Of a stretch of DNA of 8,492 nucleotides, positions 1 to 5,993 are shown in pieces. The position numbers were made by a program, and so were the translations under genes. This DNA comes from an uncultured Bacteroidota bacterium. GTDB taxonomy: Bacteria > Bacteroidota > Bacteroidia > Bacteroidales > 4484-276. Under the pieces are notes generated by a model. The model saw only the letters and a program-made list of their open reading frames with translations, was not told where the DNA came from and did no database searches. How positions within the stretch are numbered: position 1 is the first letter of the stretch; each line of letters begins with the position of its first letter. Location of the stretch: positions 1 to 8,492 of the forward strand of contig CAIYZW010000477.1 in NCBI GenBank assembly GCA_903930725.1, given 5' to 3'.

Positions 1-167
1 GACGTCTGCAAGAAGGCCGCAACGACTTGCTTTCGCAGGCCAACAGCAACACCCAGGTTAAAGAAAAACCTCAGCCGGTAAAAGTCGAAAAGAAGGTTGG
101 GCGGAACGAACTTTGCCCTTGCGGCAGCGGCAAAAAGTACAAAAACTGCCACGGGCAGGGAGAATAG
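1..167 (+). CDS. secA: Preprotein translocase ATPase SecA, C-terminal end (partial)
   Basis: Only the last 54 codons are present; the 5' part lies outside the window. The reading frame starts with the codon at position 3 and ends with TAG at 165-167. It encodes a polar linker rich in Q, K and E, followed by the tail VGRNELCPCGSGKKYKNCHG. This is the SEC-C zinc-binding motif (CxCx8CH, with Cys-Pro-Cys-Gly-Ser-Gly and a final Cys-His) found at the extreme C-terminus of SecA. In known SecA proteins this motif binds zinc and contacts the chaperone SecB and/or ribosomes, while the ATPase motor drives preproteins through SecYEG. SEC-C also occurs in other proteins, but a variable linker ending exactly at this motif is typical of SecA. 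A hairpin terminator follows 30 bp after the stop, so secA appears to end its own transcript. Confidence 0.93.
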   Translation, partial: RLQEGRNDLLSQANSNTQVKEKPQPVKVEKKVGRNELCPCGSGKKYKNCHGQGE

Positions 168-197
168 CGGATTTTCCAAATAAATTAGTTTGTTTTG

Positions 198-233
198 AAG
201 CCCTTTCATGTTTAGTCATGAGAGGGCTTTGCT
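198..233 (+). terminator. Rho-independent-type terminator after secA
   Basis: A 13-bp stem with one mismatch is formed by AAGCCCTTTCATG (198-210) and CATGAGAGGGCTT (217-229), with a 6-nt loop (TTTAGT). It is followed by a broken T-rich stretch (TGCTTTTGTTGCCTTTT). It lies 30 bp past the secA stop. The T tract is interrupted, so efficiency is uncertain, but stem and position fit a terminator. Confidence 0.75.
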
Positions 234-352
234 TTTGTTGCCTTTTCAGGTTCCAAAAGTTATTCCGGGCATTTTAGAGCAAGATGAGCCTTGTTTCCAT
301 GTTCACGTACGGACAAGCAACTTGGCCTTATCGAACACTTTGCAGGTAAACT

Positions 353-361
353 CCCCCCCCC
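353..361 (+). repeat. Homopolymeric run of nine C
   Basis: Nine consecutive C (353-361) occur in otherwise AT-rich intergenic DNA. The run sits 15 bp upstream of the TTG proposed as the -33 element of the next transcription unit and 95 bp from its start codon. Such runs can change length by slippage. They are also a common place for sequencing errors, so the true length is uncertain. Confidence 0.85.
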
Positions 362-376
362 GAGGAATCCGGTAAA

Positions 377-406
377 TTGTTGTTATTAAACAAATTAGTT
401 TATTTG
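377..406 (+). promoter_or_regulatory. Candidate promoter for the 457-3205 transcription unit
   Basis: TTTATTTG at 399-406 matches the Bacteroidota -7 consensus TAnnTTTG at all but one defined position. A TTG at 377-379, 19 bp upstream, fits the -33 element. The predicted start site would leave a leader of about 40-45 nt. An alternative is a sigma-54-type reading, because TTTGGCAC (403-410) resembles a -24 box, but the -12 element would be GA rather than GC. Nearly the same 22-nt block recurs at 8195-8216. Confidence 0.4.
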
Positions 407-456
407 GCACAAAAGATGAAAACAACCACTTCAGAACACTACTAAAAACTTAAAAA

Positions 457-720
457 ATGAAAGAAATAGTAATTCTGATTCCTGATATCGAGCCTGAACA
501 AAACGTTGAAATTGATGTAAGCATCAATGGCCGAAAAAAAACAATGCAATACCGTGTAGAACTTATAAACTGGGAAGGTGCAGGTGTGCCTCCTGAAGAC
601 AAAGTTACGGTGCTGAAGCATAAAATCGCTCAATACGACAAAGATTGGGAACTTGTCGAAATTGGCGCTCCCAACAAGGATAACATTCCGCTTACCTTCA
701 GAAGGCGCATTAATACTTAA
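457..720 (+). CDS. Small conserved-looking hypothetical protein, 87 aa
   Basis: I do not recognise the family. The protein is short, charged and soluble-looking, with no signal peptide, membrane segment or cysteine. The N-terminal half (MKEIVILIPDIEPEQNVEID, then a segment ending RKKTMQYRVELINWEG) alternates hydrophobic and polar residues as in a beta-rich fold. Residues 45-64 are polar with a likely helix (PPEDKVTVLKHKIAQYDKDW), and the end is basic (FRRRINT). No catalytic motif is visible. The ATG at 457 follows an A-rich leader without a Shine-Dalgarno sequence, as is usual in Bacteroidota. The permease start lies only 34 bp downstream on the same strand, so the two are probably co-transcribed, but nothing in the sequence ties their functions together. 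Coding seems real because the frame is cleanly bounded between promoter and next gene; an antisense frame over 442-723 is less convincing. Confidence 0.72.
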   Translation: MKEIVILIPDIEPEQNVEIDVSINGRKKTMQYRVELINWEGAGVPPEDKVTVLKHKIAQYDKDWELVEIGAPNKDNIPLTFRRRINT

Positions 721-754
721 CAAGAAGGTTCAGGACAAATCACAATCACGACTG

Positions 755-3205
755 ATGCTTAAAAACATTATCAAATTAACTTTCAGGCATTTTATCCGTT
801 ACAAAGGCTATTCGTTGACGAATATTTTTGGACTGGCAGTTGGTTTGGCTACCTGTATTGTGATTTTCCTGTATGTGCAGGATGAACTGAGTTACGATCA
901 GCAATTCGACAATGCAAAAAACATATACCGCCTCGAACCACATTGGGTCGGACAGGGAGAGGATAGTCGCTGGGCGGCTACCGAGGGTTTTCTTTTGCCT
1001 GAAATTATAAAAAGTTACCCCGAAATTTTAAGTGGAGTCAAGATTTCACTCCCATACAATCCGTATATTTTTCAAAATGGCGATATCCGGTTTCCCGAAA
1101 AAAGTGTACTTATCGTTGATTCTTTGTTTCTTGAAGTATTTAACTACCGGGTTATTTCAGGAAATCCTTCCGAAATGCTTAAAGGAACCCGTAAGTTGGT
1201 TTTAACAGAGTCAACTTCAAAACGATATTTTGCAGACGAAAACCCGGTAGGCAAAACTCTTTTAACCGAAAACCGGAGTTATACTATCGCCGGAATAATT
1301 GCCGATCCACCCGAAAATTCACATCTTCAATTCGATTTACTTATTCCGCTCGACGATTTACGGAGCCAATGGCCTGGTGCCGATAAACCCGGTCCTTCAG
1401 TTTTTTATACCTACATAAAACTTCCCGATAAACTTACCGCCCGTGAAGTTGAGCGGAAATTTAATGAGAATTTTTATACCCACTTTGGCCTGGTTGTGGC
1501 TGGCGATAGCACAAACGTCCCTAAAGAATTTACTGGTCGGTTGGTTTTTCAACCTGTCACCGACATTCATCTTTACGGTCATGCCGAAAAAGAAATCAGC
1601 CCGAACAGCGACATCCGTTACGTAACTATTTTTTCGGCTGTGGCAATATTTGTCTTGTTTATAGCCTGTTTCAATTATATGAATCTTGCAACTGCAAAAT
1701 CGGCACGAAGAAGCAGGGAAGTTGGGCTCCGCAAGGTTTTGGGAGCAACACGCGCAGATGTTTTTTACCAGTTTATGGGCGAATCGTTCTCTTTTGCTGT
1801 TATTTCGATGCTTCTGGCTTTTTTAGTTGTCGAGCTGGTGCTTCCGGAATTTAACCAGTTTATGGGCAAAAATCTAAGCCTGAGTTTTTTTGGTAATTTC
1901 CCACTGATCATTCTGATTGTTATAATTGTTCTCGTAGTTGGCCTTTTATCAGGAGCCTATCCGTCGTTTTTTATGTCGAATTTTAAGCCAACAGAAGCAT
2001 TAAAAAGTAATGCTTTTGCCAAGGGAGCCAATAAAAAATCGCTGTACATGCGCCGGGGCCTTGTAGTGGCGCAATTCGCCATCTCGATATTTTTAATTGT
2101 CGGGGTTTTGTCGGTAAACAGACAACTCAATTTTATTCAAAAAAAGAACCTGGGATTCGACAAAAATCAGGTGCTTGTAATCCAGATTCCCGACAATTCT
2201 GCATTTGGAAAAATGGATGTTCTAAAAAGTGAATTGCTTCAAAACTGTGGAATTATAAGCATTGCAGCGAGTTCGGACATTCCTGGAAAGAGAGTGCCAT
2301 TTTTGGCGGTGAAGGTTCCGGGTGAAGAAAAACAAAAAGCCGAAAAGCTGGAAAGTGAAGAGGACGAAGCGATAAGCATGCGAACCTGGTCGGTCGGATT
2401 TGATTTCGTAAAAACTTTAGGACTCGAAATCGTTGATGGGCGTGATTTTTCCAAAGATTTCAGCACCGATCCTGATGCTGCATTTCTGATAAATGAAGCG
2501 GCTGTGAGGGATCTGGAAATTAATAATCCTGTAGGACACGATTTTGAATATGTTTACAATGTTAAAGTCCCCAAAAAAGGTAAGATTGTAGGAGTTGTTA
2601 AAGATTTTAACTATGCTTCGCTGCACAACAAGGTTGAGCCACTGATGATACACCTTTATCCGCCCTATTTCAGGTATTTGCTGGTAAAAATCAATCCTGG
2701 CGATGTAAAGGAAACCGTTGCCAGAATCGGGCAGATCTGGACCGAACATATCCCTGACATTCCGTTGGATTACTTTTTTCTGGATGCTTCATACGACGAT
2801 TTGTACCGAAAAGAAATGAACACCGGGTCAATTCTTGGGTTGTTTACTATTTTGGCGATGATCATTGCCGGACTTGGGCTTTTTGGTCTTGCATCTTTTA
2901 TAACCGAGCAAAGAACAAAAGAAATTGGCATCCGTAAAGTTTTGGGAGCTTCGATAACGCAGATTATCGGTAAATTAACCAAAGAGTTTATAATTCTTGT
3001 AGCCATTGCAAACTTCATAGCCTGGATACCGGCTTATTATTTTATTGATAACTGGCTTAATTCTTTTGCCTACCACGAAAATGTTAGTCCCTGGATTTTT
3101 ATCATTTCAACAGTCATGTCGCTGGTTCTGGCTTTTTTAACCGCGAGTACAAAAGCTTTTTCGTCGGCACGGACAAATCCGGTAGATTCATTAAAATACG
3201 AATAA
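755..3205 (+). CDS. FtsX-like (MacB-family) ABC transporter permease, 816 aa
   Basis: This is an inner-membrane permease of the FtsX/MacB superfamily in the long, duplicated form common in Bacteroidota. It has a cytoplasmic start and TM1 (about 20-41), then a periplasmic MacB_PCD-like domain (about 45-285). Three TM segments follow (about 290-312, 343-363, 383-407), then TM5 (about 432-453), a second periplasmic domain (about 460-685), and three final TM segments (about 691-715, 743-764, 779-797). The FtsX-domain signature appears twice: SREVGLRKVLGA near 320-331 and TKEIGIRKVLGAS near 721-733. The C-terminal end TNPVDSLKYE is typical. The open frame extends upstream to a TTG at 653, but that would overlap the previous gene; ATG 755 begins directly before the usual LKNxxKLxFRxxxRxKGYSxxN start, so I chose it. 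No ATPase gene is adjacent, so any partner is encoded elsewhere. Family members act in mechanotransmission or export (peptides, lipoproteins, macrolides); the substrate here cannot be read from the sequence. Confidence 0.93.
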   Translation: MLKNIIKLTFRHFIRYKGYSLTNIFGLAVGLATCIVIFLYVQDELSYDQQFDNAKNIYRLEPHWVGQGEDSRWAATEGFLLPEIIKSYPEILSGVKISLPYNPYIFQNGDIRFPEKSVLIVDSLFLEVFNYRVISGNPSEMLKGTRKLVLTESTSKRYFADENPVGKTLLTENRSYTIAGIIADPPENSHLQFDLLIPLDDLRSQWPGADKPGPSVFYTYIKLPDKLTAREVERKFNENFYTHFGLVVAGDSTNVPKEFTGRLVFQPVTDIHLYGHAEKEISPNSDIRYVTIFSAVAIFVLFIACFNYMNLATAKSARRSREVGLRKVLGATRADVFYQFMGESFSFAVISMLLAFLVVELVLPEFNQFMGKNLSLSFFGNFPLIILIVIIVLVVGLLSGAYPSFFMSNFKPTEALKSNAFAKGANKKSLYMRRGLVVAQFAISIFLIVGVLSVNRQLNFIQKKNLGFDKNQVLVIQIPDNSAFGKMDVLKSELLQNCGIISIAASSDIPGKRVPFLAVKVPGEEKQKAEKLESEEDEAISMRTWSVGFDFVKTLGLEIVDGRDFSKDFSTDPDAAFLINEAAVRDLEINNPVGHDFEYVYNVKVPKKGKIVGVVKDFNYASLHNKVEPLMIHLYPPYFRYLLVKINPGDVKETVARIGQIWTEHIPDIPLDYFFLDASYDDLYRKEMNTGSILGLFTILAMIIAGLGLFGLASFITEQRTKEIGIRKVLGASITQIIGKLTKEFIILVAIANFIAWIPAYYFIDNWLNSFAYHENVSPWIFIISTVMSLVLAFLTASTKAFSSARTNPVDSLKYE

Positions 3206-3245
3206 CCGAAATTCTTTAAAATGAATCGGATAGGCGATTTGGTAA

Positions 3246-4127
3246 TTACTTGCTCACCTTTAAGAATAAATTGATTCCCAAAGGTTCACGGATAATTTCG
3301 ATTTTCGATTTTGGAATTCCTGCCTGAAGCGCAAATCTCATCAATTCTTCCTCCGAACGGTGGTTTAAAAACCAGTCGCCAAGTATTTCCATAATTCTTC
3401 TGGAAGGGTTTTCGACATTGAAATTTCCGATGATCATTTCGCCACCGGGCTTCACAAATTCGTAATATTTTTTGAGCAGATATACAAAATGTTTGTCCTT
3501 GAAATAATCAAAAAGGCCGGCACTCCAGATGAGGTCGTAGGTTTTTCCGGGATTATGACGGATAACATTAACGTTGTGAAAAGACATCCGGGCTAAAAAA
3601 TTCTTGTTTTTAGCTTTGGCATAAGCAATGGCACGTTTGTCGAGGTCAATCAAATCGAAAAACATCTGACTATCGGGGTATTTCGTCGAAAACTCGAAAA
3701 CCTCGCTCACCGGACCGCTACCTAAAATTAAAACCTGACTGTTATTTTCAGAAATCTTATTATTAAGGTTTTTAAGGATTTCGATGGCCAGTTTTTTCCG
3801 GTTTACAACCGCGATGGCAGCGGGAAATGTATGAAAAAATTCATCCCATTTTTTATATTTTGGGTCGGGACTAACGTAGTGCTGGTAAATTTTTTCGATG
3901 ATAAAAAAGTCGCCATTGTAGCCAAAAGGCTTGGTAAACGAAAAGCCGATAATAGTTCCAGGATTCAGGATGGGGAGCATGGTTTGCCGGAATTCTTCGA
4001 TTTCATCGGCTTCAATCTGATCAATGAATTCAAGTATTCCGGCATATTCGTCGGGATCTGGCCCGTATTTTTCAAAAATCCCGGTCAGAAAAACCGAAAT
4101 TGAGGATAAAACATCCAAATTGTTCAT
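3246..4127 (-). CDS. Class I SAM-dependent methyltransferase, PhcB-like (EF 3-hydroxypalmitate methyl ester biosynthesis family), 293 aa
   Basis: This is a soluble Rossmann-fold methyltransferase. Motif I is VLILGSGPVSE (132-142), the acidic post-I strand is FDLIDLDKRA (157-166), and motif II is YDLIWSAGLFDYF (197-209). These are followed by KPGGEMIIGNF (226-236) and NPSRRIMEILGDWFLNHRSE (240-259). Together with the N-terminal KPFGYNGDF (66-74), these match my recollection of the family annotated 'extracellular factor 3-hydroxypalmitic acid methyl ester biosynthesis'. In Ralstonia, its member PhcB makes the volatile quorum signal 3-OH PAME (or its myristate analogue) by methylating a hydroxy fatty acid. 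Substrate here is inferred only. The gene is last in a four-gene minus-strand operon, 33 bp after the LytTR regulator, and converges with the permease gene 40 bp away. No signal peptide or membrane segment is present. An alternative is an unrelated small-molecule O-methyltransferase of the same fold. The methyltransferase call is firm; the signal-synthase role is a hypothesis. Confidence 0.85.
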   Translation of the reverse strand: MNNLDVLSSISVFLTGIFEKYGPDPDEYAGILEFIDQIEADEIEEFRQTMLPILNPGTIIGFSFTKPFGYNGDFFIIEKIYQHYVSPDPKYKKWDEFFHTFPAAIAVVNRKKLAIEILKNLNNKISENNSQVLILGSGPVSEVFEFSTKYPDSQMFFDLIDLDKRAIAYAKAKNKNFLARMSFHNVNVIRHNPGKTYDLIWSAGLFDYFKDKHFVYLLKKYYEFVKPGGEMIIGNFNVENPSRRIMEILGDWFLNHRSEEELMRFALQAGIPKSKIEIIREPLGINLFLKVSK

Positions 4128-4160
4128 AGTTCTATATTTCCCTGATTTTGTTGAAAAATA

Positions 4161-4913
4161 TTACCCGCCAATCCTTGTTTTGAGGTCATTTTGCCTGTTG
4201 TCGTCAACGGTAATTACGTTCATTTTATCAGCAATAATGATTTCGGGGAATTTCGCCATGAAAATCTTATCCAGATTAACAATAAAAAGTTCGCTTACGC
4301 GGAAGAATTTTTCGGTTGGGAGTGACTTTTCGACCTCTTCGATGCTGTTTGTTGACGAAATTTCTTCGTCGAGAAGGTGGATAATTGCCTGGTTATCCTG
4401 TTTTTCGATAAAATAAATATCCTCCGGAATTAACTTTTCGAGGCCTTTTTTGCCCTGAAAAATTACATGGTCTTTCTTCTCGTCGCCTAATCCAAAAAAT
4501 TTGTTAAACTGGTCGCTTTCTACTTTCGATTTAATGTCGTTTTCGAATTTAAAACGCGCAATTTCGATGTTTGTCCGCAGATCTTTTTCGTTAAAAGGCT
4601 TAATAATGTAACCGTAAGGAAGCGAAACTTTTGCCTTTTCGATGGTCGAAATATCAGCATTGGCGGTGAGATAAATGATAGGAACATTGTGTTTTTGCCT
4701 GATAATGTTTGCAGCTTCAATGCCTGTCATGGTGCCTTTGAGCATGATGTCCATCAATATTACATCGGGAAGGTTTTTTTCGACTTCCTCGATGGCAGCT
4801 TTTCCGGTGGTCACCGCATTTTGCACTGTGTAGCCCAGACTTTCGAGGCTCTCCTCGATATCGGTGGCAACAAGTACTTCATCTTCAACAATTAAAATGT
4901 TATAATTCGACAT
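4161..4913 (-). CDS. Response regulator, REC-LytTR, 250 aa
   Basis: This is a cytoplasmic response regulator and the only protein of the operon with a predicted DNA-binding output. The REC domain (about 4-120) has the acidic pair E10/D11, phospho-acceptor D55 (ILMDIML), T83 (YLTA) and K105 (IIKPF). A linker leads to a LytTR-like domain (about 148-250) with LIPEDIYFIEKQDNQAIIH near 161-179, the ExxLP segment near 195-200, and FFRVSELFIVNLDKI near 203-217. The usual FxRxHRSYIVN core is changed to FFRVSELFIVN, so the conserved His-Arg is replaced by Ser-Glu and DNA recognition may differ. The open frame extends 24 codons upstream to 4985, overlapping the previous gene. ATG 4913 lies 13 bp after that gene's stop and directly before the REC domain start, so it is preferred. 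Likely phospho-donors are the two kinases encoded just upstream; target promoters are unknown. Confidence 0.88.
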   Translation of the reverse strand: MSNYNILIVEDEVLVATDIEESLESLGYTVQNAVTTGKAAIEEVEKNLPDVILMDIMLKGTMTGIEAANIIRQKHNVPIIYLTANADISTIEKAKVSLPYGYIIKPFNEKDLRTNIEIARFKFENDIKSKVESDQFNKFFGLGDEKKDHVIFQGKKGLEKLIPEDIYFIEKQDNQAIIHLLDEEISSTNSIEEVEKSLPTEKFFRVSELFIVNLDKIFMAKFPEIIIADKMNVITVDDNRQNDLKTRIGG

Positions 4914-4926
4914 GCTTAATAATGAA

Positions 4927-5979
4927 TTAAAATCTGATGATAAATTTTGATCCTTCCGAAAAATCGTATTCAAGGGTTCCCTCAATTTGCTGTACCAGTT
5001 TATTTACGATTTTTAAGCCCAGGGTTTTGGCATTTTCTACCACAAATTCTTTGTCGAAACCAACACCATCGTCGCTTACTTCGAGCAGATATTTGCCATC
5101 GTTGCTACATGTTAGTCCGATTTTAATGGTGCCTGTTTCGCGGTTTTTAAAAGCATATTTAAACGAGTTCGAAATGAGTTCATTGATGATTAAGCCGCAT
5201 GGGATGCCTGTATCGAGCGGGAGTAAAACATCCTGGATTTGGTAAACCACATTAATTTTCCCCTGCTGGTCCGAAAAGGTGCGCATCAGATTTCCGGCAA
5301 GGCTTTTGGCGTAGTTTAAAAATTTTATGTTTTCCAGATTTTCGTTTCGGTAAAGGTCCTCATGAACCAAGGCCATCGAGCGAATCCGGTTTTGACTTTC
5401 TTCGAGTACTTCTTTTAATTTCGGATCATCAACCTGGCGTTCCTGCATTTTAAGGATGCTCGAAATGATTTGCATGTTATTTTTTACACGGTGATGAACC
5501 TCTTTAAGCAAAATATCTTTTTCGGCAAGGCTTCGTTTAAGGCTTTCCTCGGCATGACGGCGGAGTTGTTCTCTGTTTTCGAGTTCTTTTTTGAGCAAAA
5601 TCTGGGAGGCAAGGTCATCAATGAGCGTATAGAGTTTTTTGGCCTCAACTGGTTTTATCAAATATCCGTTAACACCAAGGTTGATGGCCTCAAGGAAGTA
5701 TTCCTTTATACTGTAAGCCGACATCACAATAACCTTAATTTCGGTGTCAATTTCTTTTATTAACTTAATCATTTCCAGGCCATCCATTATCGGCATACTT
5801 ATGTCGGTGATAATGAGGTCGGGTTTGTGTGTTTGATAGAGTTCGAGGCCTTGTTTGCCGTCTTCGGCAATGTAAAAATCCTTTACACGCTTCGAAAGTA
5901 ACCGGTTGTACAAGAATCGGATGGTCTCGTTGTCTTCGACGAAAAGGAGTGAAATATTATGCTGAGTAACTTGTTCCAT
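4927..5979 (-). CDS. Response regulator with histidine kinase output, REC-HisKA_2-HATPase_c, 350 aa
   Basis: The N-terminal REC domain (about 8-125) carries E15/D16, phospho-acceptor D59 (IITDISMP), S87 and K109-P110. A short coiled-coil linker (about 126-158) joins it to a HisKA_2-type kinase core with EVHHRVKNNMQII at 160-172, where H163 (the His before Arg) is the likely phosphorylated residue. The HATPase domain follows with N-box INELISNSFKYAF (265-277, N271), G1 box SDDGVGF (302-308) and G2 TLGLKIV (319-325). All key residues for phospho-acceptance and ATP binding are present. There is no membrane segment, so the enzyme is cytosolic. The architecture suggests that phosphorylation of the receiver controls kinase activity, passing signal from the membrane hybrid kinase encoded 14 bp upstream to the LytTR regulator encoded 13 bp downstream. 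A response regulator with a kinase as output is also how PhcR of Ralstonia is built, although the kinase subfamily here is HisKA_2. The true partners are inferred from order only. Confidence 0.9.
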   Translation of the reverse strand: MEQVTQHNISLLFVEDNETIRFLYNRLLSKRVKDFYIAEDGKQGLELYQTHKPDLIITDISMPIMDGLEMIKLIKEIDTEIKVIVMSAYSIKEYFLEAINLGVNGYLIKPVEAKKLYTLIDDLASQILLKKELENREQLRRHAEESLKRSLAEKDILLKEVHHRVKNNMQIISSILKMQERQVDDPKLKEVLEESQNRIRSMALVHEDLYRNENLENIKFLNYAKSLAGNLMRTFSDQQGKINVVYQIQDVLLPLDTGIPCGLIINELISNSFKYAFKNRETGTIKIGLTCSNDGKYLLEVSDDGVGFDKEFVVENAKTLGLKIVNKLVQQIEGTLEYDFSEGSKFIIRF

Positions 5980-5993
5980 CTAAGTTATTAAGT

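Larger units (their letters stand above)
168..456. other. Intergenic region between secA and the 87-residue gene
   Basis: This 289-bp gap holds the secA terminator, a run of nine C (353-361) and a candidate promoter (377-406) about 50 bp before the next start codon. Nothing between 240 and 350 looks like a gene; there is no tRNA-like fold or long open frame there. Confidence 0.6.

Noticed and set aside
442..723. Minus-strand open frame of 93 codons
   Set aside because: It lies antisense to the 87-residue gene, encodes an irregular Phe/Tyr/Cys-rich sequence with no family resemblance, and has no promoter-like context.
653..754. Upstream extension of the permease frame to a TTG start
   Set aside because: It would overlap the end of the preceding gene in another frame and add 34 residues unlike the conserved MLKNxxK start of the family.
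3206..3229. Possible hairpin CCGA-AA-TTC / GAA-TCGG between the convergent permease and methyltransferase genes
   Set aside because: The stem is only seven pairs broken by a bulge, with no T-run on either side; too weak to call a terminator.
4024..4416. Plus-strand open frame of 130 codons
   Set aside because: It spans the junction of two minus-strand genes with strong domain evidence; the encoded sequence is Ser/Phe/Ile-rich shadow with no motif.
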